A DNA stretch of 64,000 nt from Niallia sp. NCCP-28 (GTDB taxonomy: Bacteria > Bacillota > Bacilli > Bacillales > Cytobacillaceae). Location of the stretch: NCBI RefSeq assembly GCF_023168165.1, contig NZ_BQYJ01000003.1, positions 558,001-622,000 of the forward strand, read 5' to 3'. Positions 1 to 8,628 of this stretch are shown piece after piece (the first letter of the stretch is position 1; every line of letters begins with the position of its first letter). A model generated the notes under the pieces. The model was not told the DNA's origin and searched no databases. It saw only the letters and a program-made list of their open reading frames with translations. A program made the translations under genes and the position numbers.

Positions 1-1
1 C

Positions 2-259
2 TCTATTATGCGGCTCATTATAACAGATACAGATGATAATTCAGGTGATTCTCCTCTTCATACTGCAAAAGGCATTGCATTAGGCGATAACAAAGAAAAG
101 GTTATTTCTTTATATGGCAATAATTATTATAAAAGCAATGAACAGGGAGCAGACATTATTGGTTATATTGACCATAAGCACAAGATCACTTTAGAATTTT
201 GGTGCGTCAGAGGCGGAGGAGTCGCTGAAATCAGATTGGACGATGCAAGTGTGGAATAA
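2..259 (+). CDS. 3' end of an unrecognised protein, cut by the window edge
   Basis: The reading frame is open to the left edge, so the visible 85 or so codons are probably the C-terminal part of a longer gene; the ATG at 8 has no ribosome binding site in view. The text GIALGDNKEKVISLYGNNYY resembles the repeat of secreted or lipoprotein families in which a gene-dosage-like 'GD..E.V...YG' motif precedes a beta-rich domain, but I cannot name the family. Nothing in the 95 bases after it suggests a terminator. Function unknown. Confidence 0.5.
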   Translation, partial: SIMRLIITDTDDNSGDSPLHTAKGIALGDNKEKVISLYGNNYYKSNEQGADIIGYIDHKHKITLEFWCVRGGGVAEIRLDDASVE

Positions 260-354
260 TAAGAAGCTTGTCTTCAGCAAAAGCAATTTGTTCGCCATTG
301 TTATTTTCTTTTGCTACTATAAAACCAAGTAACTCGTAAAGAAAGTGAGGTTTT

Positions 355-1101
355 ATGATGAAATTTTTTGATAAAGTTGTGGTTGTGACTGGTGCAAGCA
401 ATGGCATCGGCAAGGGTATTGCAAAAGCATATATAGAAGAAGGAGCAAAAGTAGTTTTAGCCGATATAGATGGAACAGCGGGACAAGCATTTATGGATGA
501 GCTGGAAAATGCCGATCAAGCCATTTTTCTCCAAACAGATGTAAGGAAAGAAGAAGATATTTTTGCTTTATTCCAAAAAACGGTCGATACATATGGACAA
601 ATAGATATTTTGGTGAATAATGCCGGTAAAGGACTGTTTAAATCCATATATGATGTCACCATTGAAGAATGGGACGATGCCTTAAATACCAATTTGCGCA
701 GCGTATTCCTTTGTTCCCGGGAAGCGGCAAAATATATGCGAAAGGCAAAAGGCGGCTCCATTGTCAATATTTCATCGACGCGCGCTTATATGTCGGAAGC
801 AAATACAGAAGCCTATAGTGCCAGCAAAGGAGGAATTATGGCAATTACCCATGCACTTGCCAATAGTTTGGCAAGTGACCGCATTACGGTAAACAGCATT
901 TCCCCTGGTTGGATTGAAACCAAACACTATAAAGAATTAAGAGACATAGACCATGATCAGCATTTATCTAAGCGAGTGGGAAAACCAGAAGATATTGCGA
1001 GAGCCTGCTTATTTTTAACCAATAAAGACAATGATTTTATTACAGGCACAAACCTTACCGTTGATGGGGGCATGACGGTGAAAATGATTTATGAGGAATA
1101 A
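355..1101 (+). CDS. SDR family NAD(P)-dependent oxidoreductase
   Basis: A classical short-chain dehydrogenase/reductase of 248 residues. The Rossmann cofactor motif TGASNGIG lies at residues 12-19, the structural NNAG at 88-91, N113, the catalytic Ser near 140, and Y154-x3-K158; the PG motif follows in SISPGW. The substrate cannot be read from sequence; the family oxidises or reduces sugars, steroids and small alcohols in the cytoplasm. Two tandem ATGs exist (355 and 358); GTGAGG at 345-350 is better spaced for 358. It is monocistronic and closed by a strong terminator. Confidence 0.93.
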   Translation: MMKFFDKVVVVTGASNGIGKGIAKAYIEEGAKVVLADIDGTAGQAFMDELENADQAIFLQTDVRKEEDIFALFQKTVDTYGQIDILVNNAGKGLFKSIYDVTIEEWDDALNTNLRSVFLCSREAAKYMRKAKGGSIVNISSTRAYMSEANTEAYSASKGGIMAITHALANSLASDRITVNSISPGWIETKHYKELRDIDHDQHLSKRVGKPEDIARACLFLTNKDNDFITGTNLTVDGGMTVKMIYEE

Positions 1102-1107
1102 GAAAAG

Positions 1108-1139
1108 GCGCTGGTTGCCATAAGAGCCAGCGCTTTTTT
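1108..1139 (+). terminator. Rho-independent terminator of the SDR gene
   Basis: GCGCTGG (1108-1114) pairs with CCAGCGC (1127-1133) and is followed by TTTTTT. It begins a few bases after the SDR stop codon. Confidence 0.9.
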
Positions 1140-1248
1140 ATGTTTGCCTAGAGATAGATCCAGTTAATACTTCTTGGAAAATAGCAGACTCTAATATACC
1201 ATTTTAGTTTAATGTATAAATAGTGGAATGGACAGATCTTAGGCAGCA

Positions 1249-1295
1249 AAAAGCAAGCTTCCCTCAATTTTTTCTAAGGAAAAGAACTTGCTTTT
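1249..1295 (-). terminator. Probable terminator of the marR gene (minus strand)
   Basis: AAAAGCAAG (1249-1257) is complementary to CTTGCTTTT (1287-1295). Read on the minus strand the hairpin follows the MarR stop codon and ends in CTTGCTTTTTG. The loop is long (about 29 bases), so strength is uncertain. Confidence 0.55.
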
Positions 1296-1304
1296 ATTAA
1301 TGGC

Positions 1305-1730
1305 TTATTCTTTTTTTAATGAGGCTTGATTGTATTTTTTTAAGAGGATTCCAAATAATTGTCTTTCTTCTTCTGGCCATTCTTTCAGCACTTCTTTGAT
1401 TGCGGTAAAACGAAGCTTTTGGTGTTCATGAAACTCTTTTCTGCCCAAATCCGTAATCTCGAGGGTATAGGCCCTTTTGTCCACTAAATCCGGATTTCTG
1501 ACTACATAGCCTTTTTGCTCCAGAGCAGCAGTTTGTCTGCTTATAGTGGAAATATCTAAACGGGATTCATCTGCAAGCGTTTTGACCCCAGCAGGACCTT
1601 GAGAAAGGATGCGGTGGAGCAATAGATAGGCAGAGCGATCAAGATGGCCTATTTTTCTGCTTGCAGAAGTAACACGGCGAATAAGCACCGACAACTCGAT
1701 ATCAATGATTTCCACAGATGAATCGTTCAT
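1305..1730 (-). CDS. MarR family transcriptional regulator
   Basis: A 141-residue winged-helix protein with the usual MarR layout: a helical dimerisation arm, then LADESRLDISTISRQTAALEQKGYV as the recognition helix-turn-helix (about residues 56-80), a wing ending in DKRAYTLEITDLG, and a C-terminal dimer helix. The family normally represses efflux or stress genes and is released by phenolic or oxidising ligands. It is divergent from the CBS-domain/MFS pair, whose promoter carries a matching inverted repeat, so it most likely controls both directions. GTGAGG precedes the ATG. Confidence 0.92.
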   Translation of the reverse strand: MNDSSVEIIDIELSVLIRRVTSASRKIGHLDRSAYLLLHRILSQGPAGVKTLADESRLDISTISRQTAALEQKGYVVRNPDLVDKRAYTLEITDLGRKEFHEHQKLRFTAIKEVLKEWPEEERQLFGILLKKYNQASLKKE

Positions 1731-1820
1731 ATTTTTTTCCTCACTTTATCTGTTCGTATATTTATCTTACCATAAGGTGATAGTCCAGCAAAACGAGAAG
1801 ATCTTATACTGATTATCATA

Positions 1821-1852
1821 TTGACATAATGTAAAATAGTTGTATAATACAA
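1821..1852 (+). promoter_or_regulatory. SigA promoter with overlapping MarR-type operator
   Basis: TTGACA (1821-1826) and TATAAT (1843-1848) are separated by 16 bases. The 13-base inverted repeat TTGTATAATACAA (1840-1852) covers the -10 box. Its position between the divergent marR gene and the CBS/MFS genes makes it the likely binding site of that MarR protein (inference). Confidence 0.75.
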
Positions 1853-1905
1853 TTATATGGTTTCATCATACAACTTTATTTGATAAACACAAAGGCGGTG
1901 ATTAT

Positions 1906-2361
1906 ATGCAAGCGCATGAAATAATGATCTCAGAAGTATACAAAGTAAAAGAAGACGATACAGTTCGGACTGTTATTGAAAAATTTATTGAACATCAAAT
2001 AAGCGGATTGCCTGTTGTTAATGATAAAAATGAAATAACAGGTTATATCAGTGATGGAGATATATTGCGCTATATCGGCAAACATGAAGATTGGATTGTC
2101 GACTCGTTTTATTACACATTTTCCATTAAAGGAGATAATGAAGGATTTGAGGAAAGACAAGAGCGACTGTTAAATTTAAATGTGTTAACAATTGCACAGA
2201 AAAAGGTGATTTCTGTTTCTGTCCAGGAAGAAGTAGAAAATATTGCCGCTTTATTGGGAAAAAAACGCATTAAAAAGCTTCCTGTGGAACGAAATGGAGT
2301 GCTAGTCGGCGTTATTAGCCGCGGAGATGTCATTCGACATACTTCTAAAGAATTGCTTTAA
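1906..2361 (+). CDS. CBS-domain protein
   Basis: 151 residues comprising two CBS motifs: HEIMISEVYKVKEDDTVRTVIEKFIEHQISGLPVV then GYISDGDILRYI, and a second half with VISVSVQEEVENIAALLGKKRIKKLPVERNGVLVGVISRGDVIRH. CBS pairs bind adenine nucleotides and act as sensors; a stand-alone one has no known reaction. The reading frame opens further upstream at 1840, but AAAGGCGGTG (1891-1900) fixes the start at 1906. It shares a promoter with the downstream MFS gene 33 bases away and probably forms a MarR-controlled operon with it. Confidence 0.88.
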   Translation: MQAHEIMISEVYKVKEDDTVRTVIEKFIEHQISGLPVVNDKNEITGYISDGDILRYIGKHEDWIVDSFYYTFSIKGDNEGFEERQERLLNLNVLTIAQKKVISVSVQEEVENIAALLGKKRIKKLPVERNGVLVGVISRGDVIRHTSKELL

Positions 2362-2394
2362 CTTGATAAAAATATACAAAAAGGAGAATGATAT

Positions 2395-3642
2395 ATGTCA
2401 TCATCCACGAAAACGACAAATTCTTTATCTTCACAACATGATCTTTTGACAAAAGAAAAGAGCAGCTTTTTCAGCCAGCCAAAAGCAGTATGGGCAGTTT
2501 TTTTTGCCTGTATTATTGCTTTTATGGGACTTGGTCTTGTCGATCCTATTTTAGTGGCAATTTCCAAGCAGCTTAATGCCACTCCAAGCCAAGTAACGCT
2601 TCTTTTTACCAGCTATAATGGAGTAATGGCAGTTGCCATGTTGATTACTGGCATGATTTCTTCAAGGCTTGGAATCAAATGGACTCTTTTGTCTGGGATT
2701 GTCATCATTGCCATTTTCGCAGGACTTGGCGGTCTTTCGAATAATATTTGGGCTCTTGTTGGATTTCGCGGAGGCTGGGGACTTGGCAATGCATTGTTTG
2801 TCGCAACCGCCTTGGCAGCGATTGTTTCTCTTTCTACGAGCGGTACCGCAAAAGCGATCATTCTGTATGAAGCAGCGATTGGGCTTGGCATTTCTGTAGG
2901 TCCATTGCTTGGCGGCTGGCTTGGCGGCATGTCATGGAGAGGACCATTTTTTGGCGTGGCTTGCCTAATGGTTATTGCATTTATTGGACTTATTACTTTA
3001 ATGCCATCCACTAAAGCAAAACAGCAAGGCGTTCAAGTAAAAACGTCTATCAAAGATCCTTTTTTAGCTTTAAAGCATCGTTCTCTATTGGTTTTTGGGA
3101 TTGGCGCAGCCCTTTATAATTTTGGGTTTTTTACACTGCTTGCATACGCGCCATTTGTGATGGGACTGGATGAGCATGGAATCGGCTTTGTATTCCTTGG
3201 ATGGGGAATCTTGCTTGCGGTTACCTCTGTTTTTACGGCTCCTATTCTGCAAAGATGGATAGGAACCATCAAATCCATGTGCCTTATGTTAACTTTATTT
3301 GCCCTTGTATTGCTTGCAATGGGAATTTGGACGTCTACTCAATGGGTCGTTATTGCAGCAGTTATCATTGCTGGAGCTTTATTAGGAAACAACAATACTT
3401 TAATCACTACAGCAGTCATGAATTCGGCACCAGTCGAACGAGCAACAGCATCAGCTGCATACAGCTTCCTTCGTTTTATCGGCGGCGCATTAGCACCATA
3501 TTTTGCAGGGAAACTGGCCGAATGGTTTAATCAAAGTGTTCCATTTTATGTGGGAGCTGCATTTGTATTAATATCTGTTATCTTTATTGCGGCCAATCAT
3601 AAACATGTCAAACATGTCGATGAAGCATATGCAGGGCATTAA
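2395..3642 (+). CDS. MFS transporter, probable drug or metabolite exporter
   Basis: A 415-residue major facilitator protein with about 12 hydrophobic helices after a 35-residue cytoplasmic tail. A motif-A-like loop (GMISSRLGIKWTLLSG) and an antiporter motif C (GLGISVGPLLGGWLGG, in helix 5) indicate a DHA1-type proton antiporter, the group that contains YfmO and YmfD of B. subtilis. The substrate is unknown. AAAGGAG precedes the ATG. It is second in the MarR-controlled unit after the CBS gene and ends at a strong terminator. Confidence 0.9.
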   Translation: MSSSTKTTNSLSSQHDLLTKEKSSFFSQPKAVWAVFFACIIAFMGLGLVDPILVAISKQLNATPSQVTLLFTSYNGVMAVAMLITGMISSRLGIKWTLLSGIVIIAIFAGLGGLSNNIWALVGFRGGWGLGNALFVATALAAIVSLSTSGTAKAIILYEAAIGLGISVGPLLGGWLGGMSWRGPFFGVACLMVIAFIGLITLMPSTKAKQQGVQVKTSIKDPFLALKHRSLLVFGIGAALYNFGFFTLLAYAPFVMGLDEHGIGFVFLGWGILLAVTSVFTAPILQRWIGTIKSMCLMLTLFALVLLAMGIWTSTQWVVIAAVIIAGALLGNNNTLITTAVMNSAPVERATASAAYSFLRFIGGALAPYFAGKLAEWFNQSVPFYVGAAFVLISVIFIAANHKHVKHVDEAYAGH

Positions 3643-3687
3643 TAAAAAAACGATCTACTATTTTTTCCTGTAAAATAAATAGAAATC

Positions 3688-3732
3688 AAAAAAAGGGGAA
3701 GAAAAACAAATTGTTTTTCTTCTCCTTTTTTT
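3688..3732 (+). terminator. Strong terminator after the MFS gene
   Basis: A 20-base stem (3688-3707 with 3713-3732, one G-U pair) around a 5-base loop, ending in TTTTTTT. Confidence 0.85.
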
Positions 3733-3765
3733 ATTTTAGGAATTATTAGACAGTCTCTAATAATT
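3728..3765. repeat. Dispersed repeat copy 1, overlapping a perfect inverted repeat
   Basis: Bases 3728-3758 match 19408-19438 at 28 of 31 positions. The stretch 3741-3765 is also a perfect inverted repeat, AATTATTAGA / TCTAATAATT with CAGTC between. Both copies sit just after a terminator-like hairpin. The remaining sequence to 4030 is AT-rich and I see no gene in it. Confidence 0.6.
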
Positions 3766-4039
3766 ATTGTGGTATTTTATACTTTGTTCTCCAAAACTGA
3801 ACTCATTTTATTGAGAAGCAGAGAAAATACAATTTTCTTAGGAAACTATAACTAAAATATCCATTAGCAGGAGCCAGATCTATCTCTAATTAATAGATTT
3901 TTGCTATACACAAAACGCAAATTCAAGAATGAACAACAAGTAAAAGAGTCTTCCAATAAGGACAAGCATACCAACTCCACCTATTGCAAAAATTGTAAAC
4001 AACAGCATAGTTTTAATTTTACTAGTATTTATTTTCTTG

Positions 4040-4059
4040 TATAATAGTCTCAATATTGA
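4040..4059 (+). promoter_or_regulatory. Promoter -10 and palindrome upstream of tetR
   Basis: TATAAT at 4040-4045 is followed directly by the perfect palindrome TCAATATTGA (4050-4059). A convincing -35 is not visible. The palindrome overlaps the expected transcript start and could be an autoregulatory operator. Confidence 0.5.
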
Positions 4060-4080
4060 ATAAAAGGAGGAGTACCATAT

Positions 4081-4683
4081 ATGGCTAGAAATATTGAAAA
4101 AGATAAACAAATGAGGTGGGAACGAAAGCAGCATATATTAGAATGTGCATTACATGCCATTGCAAAGAAAGGAGTAAGTTCTGTTGAGATTAAAGATATC
4201 GCTCGAGAATCTAAAATAAGTGTTGGAAGTGTCTATACTTACTTTAAATCAAAAGATGATATCTTAAAAGAGGTAGCAAGAAAAGGACAGGAGGAATACC
4301 GTGTCTTTACAAAAAACATTGCTGAAAATTCTGATATGAACTCTTTGGATAAATTACGAGAGATATGTACAATTTGGCTAGATTTAAAAAGTAACTGGGC
4401 ATATACTATTTTGCTCCAAAGCGTACGCAGCAATGAAACCATACATGGTGAATTAAGAGATACGGTAACAAGGCGTTTTACACGTAACTTAGAACCAATT
4501 TCGGCTATTATACGTGAAGGACAGGAGAATGGAACTATAAAAAGTGGCGTTCCATTGGAAGTTGCCTTTTATTTTGTAAGTCTTATACAAGGATTAACAC
4601 TCCAGCGGGTACCTGGTTATGAAATTCCTGTGAATATTGATGTGGAAGGAATTATTCAACTTTTCGCACAAAAAACTCACTGA
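4081..4683 (+). CDS. TetR/AcrR family transcriptional regulator
   Basis: 200 residues. The N-terminal helix-turn-helix reads KKGVSSVEIKDIARESKISVGSVYTYFKSKDDILKEV (about residues 24-60), the typical TetR DNA-binding domain; the rest is an all-helical ligand and dimerisation domain with no recognisable ligand signature. AAAGGAGG precedes the ATG at good spacing. It lies upstream of, and in the same direction as, the sulfonate-type ABC importer, separated by 250 bases holding a promoter and a 22-base palindrome, so it probably regulates that operon. Confidence 0.92.
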   Translation: MARNIEKDKQMRWERKQHILECALHAIAKKGVSSVEIKDIARESKISVGSVYTYFKSKDDILKEVARKGQEEYRVFTKNIAENSDMNSLDKLREICTIWLDLKSNWAYTILLQSVRSNETIHGELRDTVTRRFTRNLEPISAIIREGQENGTIKSGVPLEVAFYFVSLIQGLTLQRVPGYEIPVNIDVEGIIQLFAQKTH

Positions 4684-4697
4684 TTTTCAAAAAAAGT

Positions 4698-4845
4698 TTG
4701 ACAATTATAAAAATTGAATGTTAGAATAATGACAACAAAATGAATCTAAATTCATCCTGTAAGAATTACATAAATTTAATAAGCAAAATTGACCAGACCA
4801 CTGGAGATTTGATGATTAATGTAAAAGTACATATGTATGTACTTT
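4698..4845 (+). promoter_or_regulatory. Promoter and TetR-type operator of the ABC importer operon
   Basis: A candidate promoter has TTGACA at 4698-4703 and TAGAAT at 4722-4727 (18-base spacer). Further down, AAAGTACATA (4824-4833) and TATGTACTTT (4836-4845) form a palindrome with a two-base centre, a plausible site for the TetR protein encoded just upstream. No S-box or other riboswitch fold is evident in the leader. Confidence 0.55.
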
Positions 4846-4931
4846 ATTCAATTCGTTAAATCTCTTATTTTTTTATCTAATTCCAACTAAACAGGTAGAA
4901 TAAATAAGTTTAATAAGAAAGGTGAATTTTA

Positions 4932-5708
4932 ATGTCTAAAGAAACCCTGATCATTGAACAGTTAAATAAAACATTTTCGACACCGAAAGGTAATATAATC
5001 GCCTTACATGATGTTCAGTTAAAGGTTAAAAAAGGTGAATTTTATACAATCATCGGCCCAAGTGGATGCGGAAAAAGCACTTTAATAAAAATCATTGCTG
5101 GACTCGATACTGAATACGAAGGCCATGTTCTTTTAAACGATAAGCCAATTGATGGACCAAGTATTGAAAAAGGAATTATTTTTCAAGAACCTAGGTTATT
5201 TCCGTGGCTGACAGTTGAGAACAATATTGCTGGCGACTTATCTCTAAAACAACCGAATGTACGGAAAAAAGTGGAGGAATTGATTGAACTCGTTCGTCTG
5301 CAAGGATTTGAGAAGGCTTATCCTCGTGAGCTTTCTGGCGGCATGGCACAGCGTGTTTCTATTGCACGGGCACTTCTTAGAAATCCAGATGTGCTGCTGC
5401 TTGATGAACCATTCGGTGCATTAGATGCATTTACAAGGTCTCATATGCAAGAAGTGCTGCTTGATATTTGGCAAAAAAACAAAACAACCATGTTATTTGT
5501 AACACATGACATCGACGAAGCTGTTTTCCTTGGTCAGAAGGTCGTGATTATGCAACCAAGACCAGGCCATATACAGTCTGTACTGCCAATTGAACTTTCT
5601 TTTCCTAGAAAAAGAACTTCAATTGGATTCCAAGATGTGCGCAGAACAGTATTAAATGAGTTTGAAAAAGTAGAAGAAGCAGTTTTTAATTCAGGGGGTG
5701 GAATTTAA
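4932..5708 (+). CDS. ABC transporter ATP-binding protein, nitrate/sulfonate/taurine type
   Basis: 258 residues with Walker A GPSGCGKST (42-50), Q-loop in IIFQEPRLFPWLTV (Q85), signature LSGGM (134-138), Walker B VLLLDEP (154-160) and H-loop H192. The FQEPRLFPWLTV segment and the C-terminal RPGHIQSVLPIELSFPRKR stretch are typical of SsuB/TauB/NrtD ATPases. It would energise import from the cytoplasmic face together with the two permeases downstream. AAAGGTGAATTTTA precedes the ATG. First gene of a five-gene operon. Confidence 0.93.
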   Translation: MSKETLIIEQLNKTFSTPKGNIIALHDVQLKVKKGEFYTIIGPSGCGKSTLIKIIAGLDTEYEGHVLLNDKPIDGPSIEKGIIFQEPRLFPWLTVENNIAGDLSLKQPNVRKKVEELIELVRLQGFEKAYPRELSGGMAQRVSIARALLRNPDVLLLDEPFGALDAFTRSHMQEVLLDIWQKNKTTMLFVTHDIDEAVFLGQKVVIMQPRPGHIQSVLPIELSFPRKRTSIGFQDVRRTVLNEFEKVEEAVFNSGGGI

Positions 5709-5790
5709 TAGCTAAACAAATGCTAATGAAGTATTGGGGAATAAAAGAGATTAAACTAGATATTTTATATAAACAAATGGAGGAATCTTT

Positions 5791-6783
5791 ATGAAAAATT
5801 TTTGGTATTCAATTTTCACTATTTTAATAGCGGGAATATTATTAACAGGATGTGCTAGCTCTAAGACAAACAGCGATTCAAATGATAATAAAGACGAAGT
5901 TGTTGTTACAATTGGAATTCAAGGCAGTGGCGGAGTATTTGGCAAGGCACGCGAAGAAAAGTGGTTTGAAGAAGAATTTGCTAAAAAAGGCGCAAAGGTG
6001 GAATGGAAAGAGTTTCAAAGCGGTCCGCCAATGACAGAAGCAATGGCCTCTAATAAATTGGATTTTGCATTGCTTGGCAACATGCCTATTATTGCAGCAC
6101 AAGCAGCAAACATTCCATTTACTGTAATTTCTCAAACGATTGATGGAAAGAACAATGTAGGTATTATTTTACCTAAGGATAGCAAGATTAATAGCCTTAA
6201 AGATTTAAAAGGAAAAAAAATTGCTGTTGTAAAAGGAAGTAATGCTTTCAATTTCCTGTATCGGGGGCTTGACGAAGCTGGAATCAATGTGGCTGATACA
6301 GAAATCATTCAATTGCAGCCAGATGAAGCTCAAGCAGCATTTGAGTCTGGCGGTGTAGATGCCTGGGCAACCTGGGATCCATATATTTCACTTAATGTAC
6401 TTACAGATAAAGCAAAGGTGCTAGTAGATGGAGAACAGCTTGGCATTCTATCCCCTTCCTTCCAAATTGTAAGAACAGAATTTGCTGAAAAACATTCTGA
6501 TCTCGTTACATTATATTTAGAAGTATTCAATAAAGCTCTAGAATGGGAAAAGCAAAATAAAGACGAAGCAATTGAACGTTATGCAAAAGAACGCAACACA
6601 CCAACTGATGTGATTGAGGGTACATTAGATCGAGGATTAATCATCAACATACCGGTCAGCGGTGAAATTATTAAAGAACAGCAAAAAACAGCAGACTTCC
6701 AATATTCACTTAAAACAATTCGCCAAGAAATTAACGTAAAAGAGGTATTTGACAATCAATACATTGAAGAGGCTTTAAAATAA
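5791..6783 (+). CDS. Sulfonate-type ABC transporter substrate-binding lipoprotein
   Basis: 330 residues. A signal peptide ends in the lipobox ILLTGC with Cys21 as the lipidation site, so the protein is anchored outside the membrane. The body follows the SsuA/TauA fold: GIQGSGGVFGKAREEKWFEEEF, then GPPMTEAMASNKLDFALLGNMPIIAAQAANIPF, KGSNAFNFLYRGLDEAGI and GGVDAWATWDPYISL. This points to aliphatic or aryl sulfonates or a related anion. It follows the ATPase by 82 bases and is separated from the first permease by a stable RNA stem-loop. Confidence 0.92.
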   Translation: MKNFWYSIFTILIAGILLTGCASSKTNSDSNDNKDEVVVTIGIQGSGGVFGKAREEKWFEEEFAKKGAKVEWKEFQSGPPMTEAMASNKLDFALLGNMPIIAAQAANIPFTVISQTIDGKNNVGIILPKDSKINSLKDLKGKKIAVVKGSNAFNFLYRGLDEAGINVADTEIIQLQPDEAQAAFESGGVDAWATWDPYISLNVLTDKAKVLVDGEQLGILSPSFQIVRTEFAEKHSDLVTLYLEVFNKALEWEKQNKDEAIERYAKERNTPTDVIEGTLDRGLIINIPVSGEIIKEQQKTADFQYSLKTIRQEINVKEVFDNQYIEEALK

Positions 6784-6812
6784 TTCAAATAAAAAGTTGA
6801 ATATATATTCTT

Positions 6813-6860
6813 GGGATCGATTCTGTCTTAAAGAAGACTCTAAAAAGGGCTATCGATCCC
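6813..6860 (+). promoter_or_regulatory. Intercistronic stem-loop after the binding-protein gene
   Basis: GGGATCGAT (6813-6821) pairs with ATCGATCCC (6852-6860), and a small inner hairpin GTCTT/AAGAC lies within. No U-tract follows, so this looks like an RNA-stabilising or processing element that would keep binding-protein mRNA more abundant than permease mRNA (inference). Confidence 0.55.
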
Positions 6861-6917
6861 TGCGCCTTTATTTACTAACTATAAAAAATTTAATGAAGAA
6901 TAAAAAGGAGGGTTATA

Positions 6918-7771
6918 ATGCGAGAAGCGGAAATAGTTGACAAAAAGTTTATCGGTCCAACTAATCAAAGAAAAAAAAACGAACGAAGGGAAATTTACAA
7001 TCTATTAAACTTAACAATGCTTTATTAGGATTGGCACTTCCTATTGTGCTTCTTGTGTCGTGGGAAGTAGCTGGGGTGATGGGATTGTTGAACCCTCTAT
7101 TATTGCCGACTCCAAGCGAGATTTTACAAGAATTTGCCGCACTGACTTATTCAGGCGAATTAGCAAAGCATTTAGGAATATCTGCTTGGCGAGCCTTTCT
7201 AGGATTTTTATTAGGAGGAAGTCTAGGGCTTGCTGCAGGGATTTGGGTCGGAGTTTCATATAAAACAGAGCGTTTGCTCGATCCCTCGTTACAAATGCTA
7301 AGAACTCTTCCTCATTTGGCTATTGCACCATTATTTATTTTATGGTTCGGTTTTGGAGAGTCTTCTAAAATATTACTGATTGCAAAAGGTTCATTTTTCC
7401 CATTATACGTGAATACTTTTTTAGGGATTCGTTCTGTTGATAGTAAATTATTTGATGTTGCCCGCGTACTAGAATTTAGCCGTTGGAAAATTATTACGAA
7501 GCTTATTGTGCCATCTGCATTGCCCAATATTTTCCTTGGCATCAGGCTGTCAATTGGAGTTGCATGGTTAGGTCTTGTTGTAGCTGAAATGATGGGGTCT
7601 ACTTCAGGAATTGGTTATCTCATTAATGACGCCCGCGCGTTTTCAATAATAACAGTCGTATTTGTCGGCATTATTGTGTTTGCTCTTCTCGGCAAGCTTT
7701 CTGATTCAGCTGTGTTATTTTTAGAAAGAAAATGCCTAAAATGGCAGGATACTTTTAAAGGAGGCCAATAA
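6918..7771 (+). pseudogene. ABC transporter permease (SsuC-type) with a frameshift at an A9 tract
   Basis: ATG at 6918 has an excellent AAGGAGGG site but its frame stops at TAG 7026-7028 after 36 codons. The permease frame is open from 6965 to 7771 with no good start of its own (TTG at 7031). The frames join at the nine As of 6971-6979: one more A would give a 284-residue protein beginning MREAEIVDKKF and running into the hydrophobic core, close to the 273 residues of the next gene. The body is typical, with six helices and the EAA loop region (LEFSRWKIITKLIVPSALPNIFLGIRLSIG). It may be an assembly error, a real mutation or a slippage site. Confidence 0.8.
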
Positions 7772-7773
7772 GA

Positions 7774-8595
7774 GTGAAGACTCCTTCTTTACATCAGCCT
7801 GGCGACAGAGCTGCTAGCTCTAAAGACTGGCTTGATTACATTCCTAGATATTTACATGCATGGATTCTTCCATTTGTTCTGGTAGTAGCTTGGCAGATTG
7901 TCGCTGGACTTGGATTAGTGTCTCCAAAGATACTGCCTGCCCCTTCTGCCATTGTGATGCAATTTGTAATGCTCGTTGCAAACGGGGAATTATGGTCACA
8001 TTTAGAAATCAGTCTTTTTCGTGTAGGAGTCGGTTTTCTTCTCGGGGGGCTGACCGGATTAATGGTGGGCTTATTAACAGGACTTAGTAAATTAGTGGAG
8101 AAAACGCTAGACCCTTCGCTCCAGATGCTGCGGACAGTGCCATTACTTTCACTGATTCCATTGTTTATTCTCTGGTTTGGGATTGGAGAATTTTCAAAAG
8201 TATTAATGATTGCATTAGGTGCTTTTTTTCCAATGTATGTTAATACATTTCTTGGTGTACGCAATGTTGATGGGAAGTTGTATGAGGTATCACGCATTCT
8301 ACAATTTTCAGGGTGGAAAAGAGCCACTAGACTGATTATTCCAGCAGCGCTTCCCAATATTTTACTCGGTGTTAGACTTGCTCTTGGTGCCGCATGGTTA
8401 GTACTGGTTGTTAGCGAGATGATGGGAACAAGTGCCGGTATTGGGTATATGATTCAAGATGCAAGAGCTTATTCTGAAACAGATATTGTATTTATTGGTC
8501 TCATTCTGTTTGCTGTTATGGGTAAACTTTCTGATTCCATTGTTCGAATTTTAGAGTCAAAGTGGCTTCGATGGAGAGATACATTCAAAGGTTAA
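7774..8595 (+). CDS. ABC transporter permease, sulfonate type
   Basis: 273 residues, GTG start with AAAGGAGG ten bases upstream. It has about six membrane helices and the binding-protein-dependent permease signature with the EAA-like loop LQFSGWKRATRLIIPAALPNILLGVRLALGAAWL near residues 175-210. It is clearly a paralogue of the preceding permease, so the importer probably uses a heterodimeric channel, or this copy suffices when the first is out of frame. Two bases separate the stop of the first permease from this start, so translation is likely coupled. Confidence 0.92.
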   Translation: MKTPSLHQPGDRAASSKDWLDYIPRYLHAWILPFVLVVAWQIVAGLGLVSPKILPAPSAIVMQFVMLVANGELWSHLEISLFRVGVGFLLGGLTGLMVGLLTGLSKLVEKTLDPSLQMLRTVPLLSLIPLFILWFGIGEFSKVLMIALGAFFPMYVNTFLGVRNVDGKLYEVSRILQFSGWKRATRLIIPAALPNILLGVRLALGAAWLVLVVSEMMGTSAGIGYMIQDARAYSETDIVFIGLILFAVMGKLSDSIVRILESKWLRWRDTFKG

Positions 8596-8628
8596 GTTTT
8601 AATCAGATAATAAAGGAGATTGTTTAAC

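Noticed and set aside
3904-4134. 76-codon minus frame with a hydrophobic tail
   Set aside because: Overlaps the tetR start and promoter; inner Met codons lack a ribosome binding site.
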